A stretch of 44,217 nucleotides of DNA from an uncultured Bacilli bacterium (GCA_944350285.1 CALVOL010000004.1:1-44217), one strand, 5' to 3'; shown: positions 24,613 to 33,944, counted from the stretch's first letter. Notes: a model not told the origin generated them from the letters alone. Made by a program: numbers and translations.

Positions 24613-26650
24613 GTTATCTTTTAAAAATATCCGGAAAAGTTTTAAAGATTACGCTATTTACTTTTTTACATTAATTTTAGGGGTAGCGATTTTCTATGTA
24701 TTTAACGCGATAGATAGTCAAACGGTTATGATTAATGTTTCCTCTTCTACAAAAGAGATTATTCAACTAATGAACCAAATGTTATCTGGTGTTAGTGTCT
24801 TTGTTTCTTTTATTCTAGGATTTTTGATTATTTATGCAAGTCGTTTCTTGATTAGGAGAAGAAATCGAGAGTTTGGTATTTATCTAACACTTGGTATGAG
24901 TAAGCGTAAGATTTCAGCAATTTTGCTTATTGAAACATTGTTGATTGGTGTTTTATCATTAGTGGTTGGACTTGGATTAGGAGTCGTTTTATCGCAGTTT
25001 ATGAGTTTGCTTGTTGCGAATATGTTTGAAGCAGACCTTACGAATTTTCAGTTTGTTTTCTCTAGTAGTGCTTGTATTAAAACTTTAGGCTATTTTAGTA
25101 TTATGTATTTGGTTGTTATGATTTTTAATACGGTTAATATTAGTCGTTGTAAATTGATTGATTTAATTCAAGCCAATCGTAAGAGTGAAAAAGTAAAAAT
25201 GAAAAATCCTTATGTTTGTATTGTTGTCTTTATTATTTCGGCAATTTTTCTTGGTTATGCGTATTGGCGGGTGACTGGAGATGTCGAGTCCATGGCTTAT
25301 GCTGGTGAGATTTTAGTTATCATGGCTATTGGAGCGATTAGTACTTTCTTCATTTTTTGGTCTTTGTCTGGTCTTTTACTACGGATTGTTCAGTCTAATA
25401 AGAAGTTTTATTATAAGGGACTTAATAGTTTTATCTTAAGACAGATTAGTAGTAAGATAAATACAACTGTATTTTCTATGACAACGATTTGTTTGATGTT
25501 ATTTATTACGATTTGTGTGTTATCGTCTGCTTTGTCTATTAAGAATTCTATGACAGCAAATTTGACGACACTTGCTCCTGCTGATATTGAGATTGATAAG
25601 AATTTGGACTTGGTACCTAACAATCGTGTAACAGAGGCACAGGCAGAGGATTCGCATCTTAGCGTTCGAGAGACTTTAGAACGGATGGATTTTGATGTTG
25701 ATGCATATTTTAAAGACATTGTAGATTTTAATGTTTATGCGACCAATAATCTTACTATTCGTGATACGTTGGGAAGTTCTTTTGAGAAAATAAAAAATCA
25801 ATTTCCTAATTTGATGTATGACTCTGCAGAAGCTATTGTTCGGGAAAGTGATTATAATCAGGTTGCTTCATTGTTTCATTTAGAACCTGTTCATTTAGAG
25901 GATGATGAGTATGTTGTTATAGCTGATTTTGATTCGTGGGTTATGATTCGTGATGAGGCTTTAAAAATGGGTGAATCTATCACTTTAAATGGCAATGTTT
26001 ATTATCCAAAATACGAGGAATGTATCGATGGATTTTTAGAAATGAGTAGTAATCATATTAATACAGGGTTCTTTGTAGTTCCTGATGATGCGGTTGATGA
26101 AAGTATTCGGGCTCAAAATATTATGATTGCAAATTATAAAGCGGAGACTGATGAGGAGAAACAAGAAATTGAAGATAAAATTGTTCAATTGGATAATCAT
26201 CCTTATGCATCTTCTACGACTATTTCAGCGTCTTCTAAGATTGCAATTTATGAAGGTAGTGTTGGACTTGGTGCTTGTGTGACCTTTATTGGACTTTATT
26301 TAGGTATTATTTTCTTGATTTCTTGTGCTGCTATTTTGGCTTTGAAAGAACTTAGTGAAAGTAGTGATAACCGTGAACGTTATACTATGCTTAGAAAAAT
26401 AGGAACAGATGAAAAGATGATTAAACGTGCTTTGTTTAGACAGATTGCAATTTTCTTCTTATTTCCTCTTGTTCTAGCAATTATTCATTCTATTTTTGGA
26501 ATTATGTTCTGTAATTTTATTTTAGAAACATTTGGAAATAAACAATTACTTTATTCTATTATTATGACTGCTATTTTTATTGTTGTTATTTATGGTGGAT
26601 ATTTCTTAGTGACATATTTCTGTAGTAAAAATATTATTCGAGCACATTAA
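24602..26650 (+). CDS. FtsX-domain ABC permease, BceB-like
   Basis: About 682 aa. It has an N-terminal membrane helix after the conserved opening LCKLSFKNIRKSFKDYAIYF, FtsX-type helices (about 55-170, including RNREFGIYLTLGMSKRKI), further helices, and then a large outer domain of about 220 residues (roughly 320-545). Four more helices close the protein. This 10-helix plan with the outer domain between helices 7 and 8 is that of BceB-type bacitracin/lantibiotic resistance and sensing permeases. Of the two neighbouring ATGs (24599, 24602) the second aligns with the starts of the paralogues at 29948 and 31935. Confidence 0.92.
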   Translation: MLCKLSFKNIRKSFKDYAIYFFTLILGVAIFYVFNAIDSQTVMINVSSSTKEIIQLMNQMLSGVSVFVSFILGFLIIYASRFLIRRRNREFGIYLTLGMSKRKISAILLIETLLIGVLSLVVGLGLGVVLSQFMSLLVANMFEADLTNFQFVFSSSACIKTLGYFSIMYLVVMIFNTVNISRCKLIDLIQANRKSEKVKMKNPYVCIVVFIISAIFLGYAYWRVTGDVESMAYAGEILVIMAIGAISTFFIFWSLSGLLLRIVQSNKKFYYKGLNSFILRQISSKINTTVFSMTTICLMLFITICVLSSALSIKNSMTANLTTLAPADIEIDKNLDLVPNNRVTEAQAEDSHLSVRETLERMDFDVDAYFKDIVDFNVYATNNLTIRDTLGSSFEKIKNQFPNLMYDSAEAIVRESDYNQVASLFHLEPVHLEDDEYVVIADFDSWVMIRDEALKMGESITLNGNVYYPKYEECIDGFLEMSSNHINTGFFVVPDDAVDESIRAQNIMIANYKAETDEEKQEIEDKIVQLDNHPYASSTTISASSKIAIYEGSVGLGACVTFIGLYLGIIFLISCAAILALKELSESSDNRERYTMLRKIGTDEKMIKRALFRQIAIFFLFPLVLAIIHSIFGIMFCNFILETFGNKQLLYSIIMTAIFIVVIYGGYFLVTYFCSKNIIRAH

Positions 26651-26676
26651 AAAGCAAAAAGAAGGGAAGGGATATT

Positions 26677-27759
26677 ATGGGTTATGGTGAAGCGATTAAA
26701 ACTGCAATCTTTCTTTTCCCTTTTATTGCTCTTTTTTTTACGGTTCCGTTTATGTTACATCAGTATCATAAATATGGGTCAATCGATAAATGGCGCGTTG
26801 TGATTATTTATTCTTTTATTTTGTATTTGTTAGTGATTTATTTTTTAGTTATTTTACCTTTACCTAAAAGGGAAGATGTTTTAAATAATACGAATATGAT
26901 ACGATTGCAACCGTTTGCGTTTGTAGTTGATTTTATGAAGGAAAGTTCTTTTGTTTGGAATGATGTTAGTACATATTTAAAAGCAATGACTGAGTCGTGC
27001 TTTTATGTGCCAGCGTTTAATATTTTGATGACTATTCCTTTTGGTATTTATTTACGTTATTATTTTCAGTGTAGTTTTAAGAAAACACTTCTTTATAGTT
27101 TTTGTTTATCTTTGTTTTTTGAGATTACACAAGTTACTGGACTTTATTTTATTTATCCAAAACCTTATCGGTTGTTTGATTTAGATGACTTGTTTTTGAA
27201 TACTTTAGGAGGAGTTCTTGGATATTTTATTGCGGCCTTTTTTCTTAAGGTATTACCAAGTCGTGAGGAAATTGATGAGCGGTCACTTAAGGAAGGAAAA
27301 ACTGTTTCTGGACTTAGAAGAATTACTTTATTTTTCTTAGATTTGTTTTTATACACTTTTTTAGGAGGACTAACGAAACCTTTTATACCTATTCCATTTT
27401 ATTTTCTTATCTTTTTTATTCTTTATTATGTAGTCTATCCAACACTCACTAGGGGATATACGTTGGGAGGAAAATTTCTTCATGTACGGGTGCAGTTTCC
27501 TAATTATACATTTTTAAGACAGGCAGTGCGAATTGTGTTTTTATTCTTTTATTATTTTGGATTGCCAATTTTATTCTTGTATGGAGCTGGTATTCTTCAT
27601 TATTTTCTATCCTTTTCTGTTGTCGAGGCTCTTTGGTATTGGCTTATTGTGGGAAGTTTATTCTTAGGGTTTTATTTTATTCATTTTGTAAAGTTATTAA
27701 AGAAGAAGACTTTGTTTTATGATAGATGGTTTCATGTTTTGTATGAGAGTACGATTTGA
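26677..27759 (+). CDS. VanZ-RDD fusion membrane protein
   Basis: A 360-aa polytopic protein. The N-terminal half is VanZ-like: LPLPKR, NMIRLQPFAF, NILMTIPFGIYL, FEITQVTGL and DLDDLFLNTLGGVLGY are all visible. The C-terminal half (from about 215) is an RDD-type domain with LYTFLGGL and YTLGGKFLHVRV. VanZ homologues are linked to lipid II-binding antibiotic tolerance (teicoplanin in Enterococcus), but most chromosomal copies have no proven role. It follows the Bce-like permease by 26 bp behind AGAAGGGAAGGG, so it is probably part of the same operon and adds to envelope defence. Confidence 0.85.
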   Translation: MGYGEAIKTAIFLFPFIALFFTVPFMLHQYHKYGSIDKWRVVIIYSFILYLLVIYFLVILPLPKREDVLNNTNMIRLQPFAFVVDFMKESSFVWNDVSTYLKAMTESCFYVPAFNILMTIPFGIYLRYYFQCSFKKTLLYSFCLSLFFEITQVTGLYFIYPKPYRLFDLDDLFLNTLGGVLGYFIAAFFLKVLPSREEIDERSLKEGKTVSGLRRITLFFLDLFLYTFLGGLTKPFIPIPFYFLIFFILYYVVYPTLTRGYTLGGKFLHVRVQFPNYTFLRQAVRIVFLFFYYFGLPILFLYGAGILHYFLSFSVVEALWYWLIVGSLFLGFYFIHFVKLLKKKTLFYDRWFHVLYESTI

Positions 27760-27818
27760 TTTTTAATATTTTGGGTTTTTCTAAAAATGTGATAGAATTA
27801 TTCTATGTGGTGAGTTGT

Positions 27819-29105
27819 ATGAAAAGAAGTTTAAAAACTTGGCATTTTGGTATCGATAATGATATGTTGATAAGGTTAGTGTTAGCCGGTAAGAAAACTG
27901 CTACGACTTCGTTATATGATGAAAATGATTTCCCTGTTTTGGAAGAAGAGTCTATATTGCTTTTTGATAATGAAAAAGAAGCGTGTATTACGAAAACTAA
28001 AAAATTCATTGTTACCGAATTTAAAAATATAAATGAAGAGTTAGCAATGCTTGAAGGAGAAGGGACTTTTGATTATTGGAAACAGTCACATATAGAATAT
28101 TTTAAAAGTGTAGATCCTGATTTTAATGAGGATACAATAGTTGTATTTGAAATTTTTGAAATGGTAGAGAATTTAGTAGAGAAACGACTTCTTCTTGCTA
28201 GAAAGATTGCAGACAATAATGAGGATATTTTTGGAAATATTTTAAGTGTTGAGGAGATAAATGCAGGATTTAATAATAGCATTTTCTGTGTAAACGATGA
28301 ATTTATTATTAAAGTTTGTGGAAATGAGAGTAAAGAAGATTTATTTGATGTAGAAGCTCAATTTTATCTTTCTAATCAAGATAATCAACATATTCCAAAA
28401 TTTTATAGATATGATAAATCTAAAAATGTTGTGCCTTATGTGTATGAAATTATAGAGAAAATTCAGGGGAAATCTGTTTACTATTTTTGGTATAAAATGA
28501 GTGAACAGGAGCGTGAAAAGTTTATTCAAGAATTAGTTCCAATATTAAAAGATATTCATTTTAAAGAATATCCTGCTTATGATTGGGCAAATTTTATTAA
28601 AGAAAATGTTTTATCTTATTTTCATCAGTCTATTGATATGTTTGGTGATGAAGAAAAGGATCTTATTTCAAAGTCTTTGAAATTATATGATAAAGTATTA
28701 TCTGATAATCGCTTTTGTCTAATTCATAATGATTTGCATTTTGATAATGTTTTGCTTGATGATAATCATCAAATTACCCTTATTGATTTTAATGATTCTT
28801 TTGTAGCACCATTTGATTTTGACTTAAGATTGTTATATATGAGTGTATTTATGCCATGGAAGTGGGCTAATAGTGAGATGGATCCACTTCAAAAAATAGA
28901 GGATTATAAAAATCTATTTGTATATTTAAAAAAATATTATAAAGAACTTAATCAAGTAAAATATTTAGATGAACGAATGCTAATATATTGGATTTATAGC
29001 GACTTTAGATTATTACCAAGATTTAGAACTGCGGAACTAAAAGAAAGTGTTTTAGTAAATAGTAAAAAGTTAGTAAATAATTTTTATGGAAAGGCTAGTT
29101 TATAG
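27819..29105 (+). CDS. ASCH domain fused to an aminoglycoside-phosphotransferase-like kinase
   Basis: About 428 aa in two parts. Residues 1-120 form an ASCH (PUA-like) domain: LVLAGKKTATTSLYDENDFP, then KFIVTEFKNINEELAMLEGEG and DYWKQSH. From about 135 there is an APH/choline-kinase fold: a nucleotide loop GFNNSIFCVNDEFIIKVCG, a hinge YEIIEKIQGK, the catalytic loop CLIHNDLHFDNVLL, and the metal-binding LIDFNDS. The first would bind RNA or a nucleotide, the second phosphorylates a small molecule; substrates are unknown. ATG 27819 behind GTGGTGAG is preferred over the in-frame upstream start. A terminator overlaps the end. Confidence 0.85.
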   Translation: MKRSLKTWHFGIDNDMLIRLVLAGKKTATTSLYDENDFPVLEEESILLFDNEKEACITKTKKFIVTEFKNINEELAMLEGEGTFDYWKQSHIEYFKSVDPDFNEDTIVVFEIFEMVENLVEKRLLLARKIADNNEDIFGNILSVEEINAGFNNSIFCVNDEFIIKVCGNESKEDLFDVEAQFYLSNQDNQHIPKFYRYDKSKNVVPYVYEIIEKIQGKSVYYFWYKMSEQEREKFIQELVPILKDIHFKEYPAYDWANFIKENVLSYFHQSIDMFGDEEKDLISKSLKLYDKVLSDNRFCLIHNDLHFDNVLLDDNHQITLIDFNDSFVAPFDFDLRLLYMSVFMPWKWANSEMDPLQKIEDYKNLFVYLKKYYKELNQVKYLDERMLIYWIYSDFRLLPRFRTAELKESVLVNSKKLVNNFYGKASL

Positions 29106-29114
29106 TCTTTTTTT
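29092..29114 (+). terminator. intrinsic terminator at the end of the ASCH-kinase gene
   Basis: AAGGCTA (29092-29098) pairs with TAGTCTT (29103-29109, one G-T), followed by five T. The stop codon lies in the stem. Confidence 0.7.
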
Positions 29115-29126
29115 GTTGTATTTTGT

Positions 29127-29169
29127 TAACAAAATTGTAATATTTCTTTTGCTCTTTCGTTGGTATAAT
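29127..29169 (+). promoter_or_regulatory. BceR-type operator and -10 box of ABC module 2
   Basis: TAACA-AAAT-TGTAA (29127-29140) matches TNACA-N4-TGTAA fully, and TATAAT (29164-29169) begins exactly 23 bp later. The layout equals that at 22014-22056, while the surrounding sequence differs. Confidence 0.7.
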
Positions 29170-29193
29170 GTAGTAGAAAGAGAGGAAATTATC

Positions 29194-29958
29194 ATGAGTG
29201 TATTAAAATTAGAAAATGTTAAAAAGTATTATGGAGTTAAAAATAATATTACTAAAGCCGTTGATGGGATATCTTTTCAAGTAGATGAAGGAGAGTTTGT
29301 GGCAATTATGGGAGCGAGTGGTTCAGGGAAAACTACTTTATTAAATTGCATATCGACAATTGATAATGTTACTTCAGGACATATCTATGTTGGTAGAGAG
29401 GATATTACAGAAATTAAAGAAGATGATATGGCGGATTTTAGAAGAGAGAATTTAGGGTTTATTTTTCAAGACTTTAATTTGTTAGATACTTTAAGTATTG
29501 AAGAGAATATTTCTTTGTCTTTAATTATTAATCATACTGATGTGAATGAAATGGATAAAAGAGTTTTAGATATTGCTTCTAAATTAGGAATTTCTGATGT
29601 TTTGAAAAAGTTTCCTTATGAAGTAAGTGGTGGTCAAAAACAAAGATGTGCTTGTGCAAGAGCTTTAATAACGCATCCTAAATTAATTTTGGCAGATGAA
29701 CCGACCGGAGCATTGGATTCGAAATCTTCTAGAATGTTATTAGAGACTATGAGAGATATGAATGAACATTTAGGGGCGACTATTTTAATGGTAACGCATG
29801 ACACTTTTAGTGCTAGTTTTTGTAAGAGGGTGTTGTTTTTAAAAGATGGAAAAATCTTTAATGAGATTTTACGAGGAGATAAATCACGGAAGGAGTTCTT
29901 TGATGAGATTATTGATGTTTTAACACTTCTTGGAGGAGATACAGAAAATGTTAGGTAA
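29194..29958 (+). CDS. ABC transporter ATPase, BceA-like (module 2)
   Basis: A 254-aa paralogue of the ATPase at 23845. It has Walker A GASGSGKTT (40-48), FIFQDFNLLDTL (Q-loop), VSGGQKQR (signature), LILADEPTGALDSKS and MVTHD. In-frame codons reach back to 29086, but ATG 29194 behind AGAGAGGAAATT is the true start. It heads a five-gene unit: ATPase, two permeases, response regulator, kinase. It overlaps the first permease by 11 nt. It is preceded by a fully matching Bce-type operator. Confidence 0.94.
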   Translation: MSVLKLENVKKYYGVKNNITKAVDGISFQVDEGEFVAIMGASGSGKTTLLNCISTIDNVTSGHIYVGREDITEIKEDDMADFRRENLGFIFQDFNLLDTLSIEENISLSLIINHTDVNEMDKRVLDIASKLGISDVLKKFPYEVSGGQKQRCACARALITHPKLILADEPTGALDSKSSRMLLETMRDMNEHLGATILMVTHDTFSASFCKRVLFLKDGKIFNEILRGDKSRKEFFDEIIDVLTLLGGDTENVR

Positions 29959-31945
29959 GTTGGCTGTCAGGAATGTAAAAAGAAGTGCTAAAGATTATGT
30001 CATTTATTTTATTACGGTTGTTCTAGCTTTTTCTTTTCTGTTTGCCTTTAATTTGCTTGGTAGTTCTTCTGAGGTTCTAGAACTAAGCGATGTAATGAAT
30101 AACTTTGCTATTGTTATGCATGTTGTAAATATTTTTATTTTATTTGTTGTTTGTTTTTTGATTAATTATACGATTAAATTTATGTTTAGTAAAAGGAGTC
30201 TAGAGTTTGGTACCTATCTTCTTTTAGGAATTAAGAAAAAACAAATTTCTAATTTGTTTACTTTAGAAAATGTTCTTTTAGGACTTCTGACTCTTCCTCT
30301 GGCTATTTTTGTTGGTTATATTCTTAGTTTATTAATGTCTTTTATTATAACAGGGTTATTTGAATTAGAGTCTATTGTTCATATTACGTTTTCTATAGAA
30401 GCTGTTTTGTTGTTATTCGTTTATTTTGCTTTTATCTATGTATTTGTACTGTTTTTGGCAAGAAGAAGAATTCGAAAAGTGAAAATATATGATTTACTTT
30501 ATTTAGAAAAGAAGAATGAGGAAAAACAATTTCGGAAAAATAAAGTGCGTAATGTATCGTTTTTTGTTTCTCTTGGTTTAGGAATTCTTGCGATGGCTTT
30601 GTTTTTTCAAGAGTTTCATCGACTTGGTGTTGATCCTTCGATGGCAACAGTTTTGTTTTGTATTGTTCTTATTATTTTTAGTATCTATGGTGTCGTTATT
30701 ACGTTAGCTGATTTTCTATTGAAGGTAGTTTTAAAAAATAAAAAGTTAAAGTATCAGAAAGATTATTTGTTTTTGGCGAGAACTTTTTCTTCTAAAGTGA
30801 AGACAATGAGTTTTACTTTAGGAACGATTTCTGTACTTATTACTTTTACTTTAATAGCATTAAACTTGTCTAGTTTGTTTAAAGCTATGTTTGATTATCA
30901 GTTAGAGCTATCGGCTCCTTATGATATTAGTGTTACGGAGATAGATGAAAATGAAATTCCTTTGTATCTTGATTTTATCAAGGAGCATTATACGATAGAG
31001 GAGGAGTTTGTTTATCATGGATATACGGAGTCTAATCGTAATGTTAGTAAGGTATTGGGAGAGCTTGGTGGATGGAGAGAGTATGATCAGGTTGTAAAGT
31101 TAAGTGATTATAATAAGTTGTTAGAGTTAAAAGGGGATAAGCCTTTACAGTTGGAGCAAGATGAATATCTTATTCATGCGACACGGGAGTTTGAAGATAT
31201 TTTGACGAATACTTCTTCTATTCAGGAAATTATTTTGCCTAATGATGAGGTGTTAAAGTTAAAAGATGTTGTTACAGATGGCTATACTTATGCTTGGGGA
31301 ACAGGTTATGGTTTTCTTTTAGTTGTGCCAGATGATGCCGTAGAAGGACTAGCGGTAGAGTCTACCAATCTTATCGTGGATACGAAAGAGGAAACAACGG
31401 AGGAGTTTGCTAAAGTGTTTGAAAGACTTCTTGTCCCAGATATTTGTGAAGAAGAGGATGATGGATATACAGTTTGTTATTCCCTTGCTAATGTTACGGT
31501 TCGGGGAAATGTCGAGGCTACTAATAATGGATTTATTACTATTGTTTCCTTTGTTTGTTTCTATATTGCATTTATTTTTATTTCTGTTGTTGGAACAATT
31601 TTAGCTATTCAAGGGTTGAGTGACTCTTCAAAATATAAATATCGTTATCAAGTTTTAAGTAAACTTGGAGTAAAAGAGAGTGAACTTGATAAAACAATTT
31701 TTAGGCAATTGTTTGTGTTCTTTTTGTTCCCAGTTATCTATCCAATCATTATTAGCTTTTTTACAGTTTTTTCGTTAAATCATCTTTTCCAGTTTGTTTT
31801 AACTACGGACACTGTGTATATTTTATATTATTTCATTAATCTGTTTGTCTTTTTACTAATCTATATTATTTATTTTTTGACTACTTATTTTGGGTTTAAA
31901 AGAAATATAGGGGATAGTCAAGGAGGTGGTTTCTTTGCTCGGTAA
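29948..31945 (+). CDS. FtsX-domain ABC permease, BceB-like (first of tandem pair)
   Basis: About 665 aa. It starts MLGKLAVRNVKRSAKDYVIY, the same opening as the next gene. The membrane plan has a single first helix, FtsX helices with RSLEFGTYLLLGIKKKQI, further helices, a large outer domain of about 220 residues, and four closing helices ending in YFLTTYFGFKRNIG. ATG 29948 lies behind GGAGGAGAT and overlaps the ATPase stop by 11 nt. It is a full-length permease, so the operon holds two complete BceB-like subunits for one ATPase, not two halves of one. Confidence 0.92.
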   Translation: MLGKLAVRNVKRSAKDYVIYFITVVLAFSFLFAFNLLGSSSEVLELSDVMNNFAIVMHVVNIFILFVVCFLINYTIKFMFSKRSLEFGTYLLLGIKKKQISNLFTLENVLLGLLTLPLAIFVGYILSLLMSFIITGLFELESIVHITFSIEAVLLLFVYFAFIYVFVLFLARRRIRKVKIYDLLYLEKKNEEKQFRKNKVRNVSFFVSLGLGILAMALFFQEFHRLGVDPSMATVLFCIVLIIFSIYGVVITLADFLLKVVLKNKKLKYQKDYLFLARTFSSKVKTMSFTLGTISVLITFTLIALNLSSLFKAMFDYQLELSAPYDISVTEIDENEIPLYLDFIKEHYTIEEEFVYHGYTESNRNVSKVLGELGGWREYDQVVKLSDYNKLLELKGDKPLQLEQDEYLIHATREFEDILTNTSSIQEIILPNDEVLKLKDVVTDGYTYAWGTGYGFLLVVPDDAVEGLAVESTNLIVDTKEETTEEFAKVFERLLVPDICEEEDDGYTVCYSLANVTVRGNVEATNNGFITIVSFVCFYIAFIFISVVGTILAIQGLSDSSKYKYRYQVLSKLGVKESELDKTIFRQLFVFFLFPVIYPIIISFFTVFSLNHLFQFVLTTDTVYILYYFINLFVFLLIYIIYFLTTYFGFKRNIGDSQGGGFFAR

Positions 31946-33908
31946 GTTGGCTTTTAGAAATGTAATGCGAAGTAGTAAAGATTATCTTATTTATTTTATT
32001 ACGATTACTATGCTTTTTTCGCTTATGTTTGCATTAAACTTGGTTTCGTGGTCAGATGAGGTTGTGTTTCTTTCGGAAAATATGGATACTTTTAAAAGTA
32101 CGATTGTTTTTGTAAATGTGATTGTTGTGGTTGTTATTTCTTTTTTAATTAATTATACGACAAGGTTTATGTTTGAAAAGAGGAGCAAAGAATTTGGAAT
32201 GTATTTGCTTCTTGGTATTTCGAAGAAAAAAGTTTCTAGAATGTTTCTTTTAGAAAATGTGTTGTTTGGTTTTGTAGCGCTTATTCTTGCTATTCCAATT
32301 GGTTTTGTTTTTAGTCAGTTTATTTCTCTTTTTATTGTTCAAGTGTTAGAATTACCACAGATTATTTTTATTAAATTTCATGTTATGGCATTTCTTTTAT
32401 TGTTTATTTATTTTGTTTTTATATATATTATCGTGTTATTCTTGGCATATCGGAGAATGAAGAGAATTAATATTTATCAGTTGCTTTATTTGGAAAAGCA
32501 AAATGAAGAAAAAGCTATTCGCAAAGGAAAACATCGTATGCTTTTGTTTGTTTTCAGTCTTTTGTTAGGAGTTTTTGCTTTTCTTGTTTGGAATTCACAG
32601 TTTCAATTAGATTTGGTACAAGATAGTTCCGTATTGACTTATTTGATTTTTGGACTTTGTTTATTTATTCTTAGTATTTATGGCGTGATGTTTAGTGTTT
32701 CTGATTTTTTCTTATCTTTGGTGTTAAGGAAGAAAGAAATTAAGTATCGGAAGGATTATTTGTTTTTGGTTAGAACTTATGCATCGAAAGCACGGACGAT
32801 GGGATTTACGATGGGGACACTGGGTGTATTGATATTGTTTACTTTCTTGTTTTTAAATTTTTCTAGTTTAAATAAAGGGCTTTATGACTCTATTATCGAG
32901 ACTACTGCGCCTTTTGATGTCTCAGTTCATTTAGAAAATCGGGAATATTTAGAAGATGTTCTTGCTGTTGTTTCTGAAGATTATACTATTTCTGATTATG
33001 TGATGTATGATATTTATTTGGATACAAATTCTAATATTGAAAAGTTATTGCCAGCTTATTCTTATAAAAGTGAACCTTATGATAGGCTTATGAAGGTTAG
33101 TGATTATAATCGGTTGCTTGAAATGAAAGGAAAGGAACCTACTTCTCTTGATAATGATGAATATTTGTTGGTTGTAGAAACTGCCGGGCTGGAATTTGTT
33201 AAGGATAGTTCTATAAAAACGATTTTGTTATCTAATGGAGTAGAATTACATCAAAAAGATATTACGACGGAAATGTTCTTTTACGGCCTTTCTAATGAAA
33301 GTTATGTTGTGGTAGTACCGGATGAGGCTTTAAAAGGTCTTGATGTTTTTGAGACGTTTCTTTCTATCGATACTCGTGAGGAAACAACGAGTGCTTTAGA
33401 AGAAAAGCTAGAAATAGAACTTAGAGATGTTTTGTGTGGATTTATGGAAGACGGGACTTCTCATTGTGAGAATTACCGGATTACTGTGCAGGGAACGATT
33501 GTGGAAGAATCGAATGTTATGACTGCTTTGGTTACTTCTATTTGTGTATATATGGCATTTATTTTTGCGGCGATTGTCGGGACTATTTTGGCAATTCAAT
33601 CGCTTAGTGATAGTGCGAAATATCGTTATCGTTATACAGTATTAAAACGATTGGGTGTTCGAGATGAGGTGTTATATAAAACAATACGAAAACAACTTTA
33701 TATTTTGTTTGGTGTTCCAGTTATTTATCCTTTTATTATCAGTTTTGGAACTGTATATCTTCTTAACCAGATTTATCAAACTTTACTTCCTAGTCCAACG
33801 GCTTATTTGGGATATTTCTTTCTAAGTACAGTGATTTTTCTGGTTATTTATGTGATTTATTTTCTTGCTACTTATTTTGGCTTTAAGAGAAATATTAATC
33901 AGAATTAG
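31935..33908 (+). CDS. FtsX-domain ABC permease, BceB-like (second of tandem pair)
   Basis: About 657 aa, paralogous along its whole length to the gene before it (LGKLAFRNVMRSSKDYLIYF; KEFGMYLLLGISKKKV; end YFLATYFGFKRNI). The outer domain differs most, in line with a separate ligand. The start is probably TTG 31935, which follows AAGGAGGTGG (31920-31929) at proper spacing and aligns with the ATG of the upstream paralogue; a GTG at 31926 is inside the ribosome binding site. The overlap with the upstream stop is again 11 nt. Confidence 0.9.
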   Translation: MLGKLAFRNVMRSSKDYLIYFITITMLFSLMFALNLVSWSDEVVFLSENMDTFKSTIVFVNVIVVVVISFLINYTTRFMFEKRSKEFGMYLLLGISKKKVSRMFLLENVLFGFVALILAIPIGFVFSQFISLFIVQVLELPQIIFIKFHVMAFLLLFIYFVFIYIIVLFLAYRRMKRINIYQLLYLEKQNEEKAIRKGKHRMLLFVFSLLLGVFAFLVWNSQFQLDLVQDSSVLTYLIFGLCLFILSIYGVMFSVSDFFLSLVLRKKEIKYRKDYLFLVRTYASKARTMGFTMGTLGVLILFTFLFLNFSSLNKGLYDSIIETTAPFDVSVHLENREYLEDVLAVVSEDYTISDYVMYDIYLDTNSNIEKLLPAYSYKSEPYDRLMKVSDYNRLLEMKGKEPTSLDNDEYLLVVETAGLEFVKDSSIKTILLSNGVELHQKDITTEMFFYGLSNESYVVVVPDEALKGLDVFETFLSIDTREETTSALEEKLEIELRDVLCGFMEDGTSHCENYRITVQGTIVEESNVMTALVTSICVYMAFIFAAIVGTILAIQSLSDSAKYRYRYTVLKRLGVRDEVLYKTIRKQLYILFGVPVIYPFIISFGTVYLLNQIYQTLLPSPTAYLGYFFLSTVIFLVIYVIYFLATYFGFKRNINQN

Positions 33909-33918
33909 ATAGTTATAG

Positions 33919-33924
33919 TATAAT
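33919..33924 (+). promoter_or_regulatory. possible internal -10 box before response regulator 2
   Basis: TATAAT at 33919-33924 lies 21 bp before the ATG at 33945, in the short gap after the permease gene. No convincing -35 and no Bce-type operator are seen, so it may give only basal expression of the two-component pair. Confidence 0.35.
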
Positions 33925-33944
33925 AACAAATATGGGGTGATGTT

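Noticed and set aside
26677-27759. Reading the VanZ domain as evidence for vancomycin resistance
   Set aside because: No vanHAX or related genes are present; VanZ domains are common in susceptible Firmicutes.
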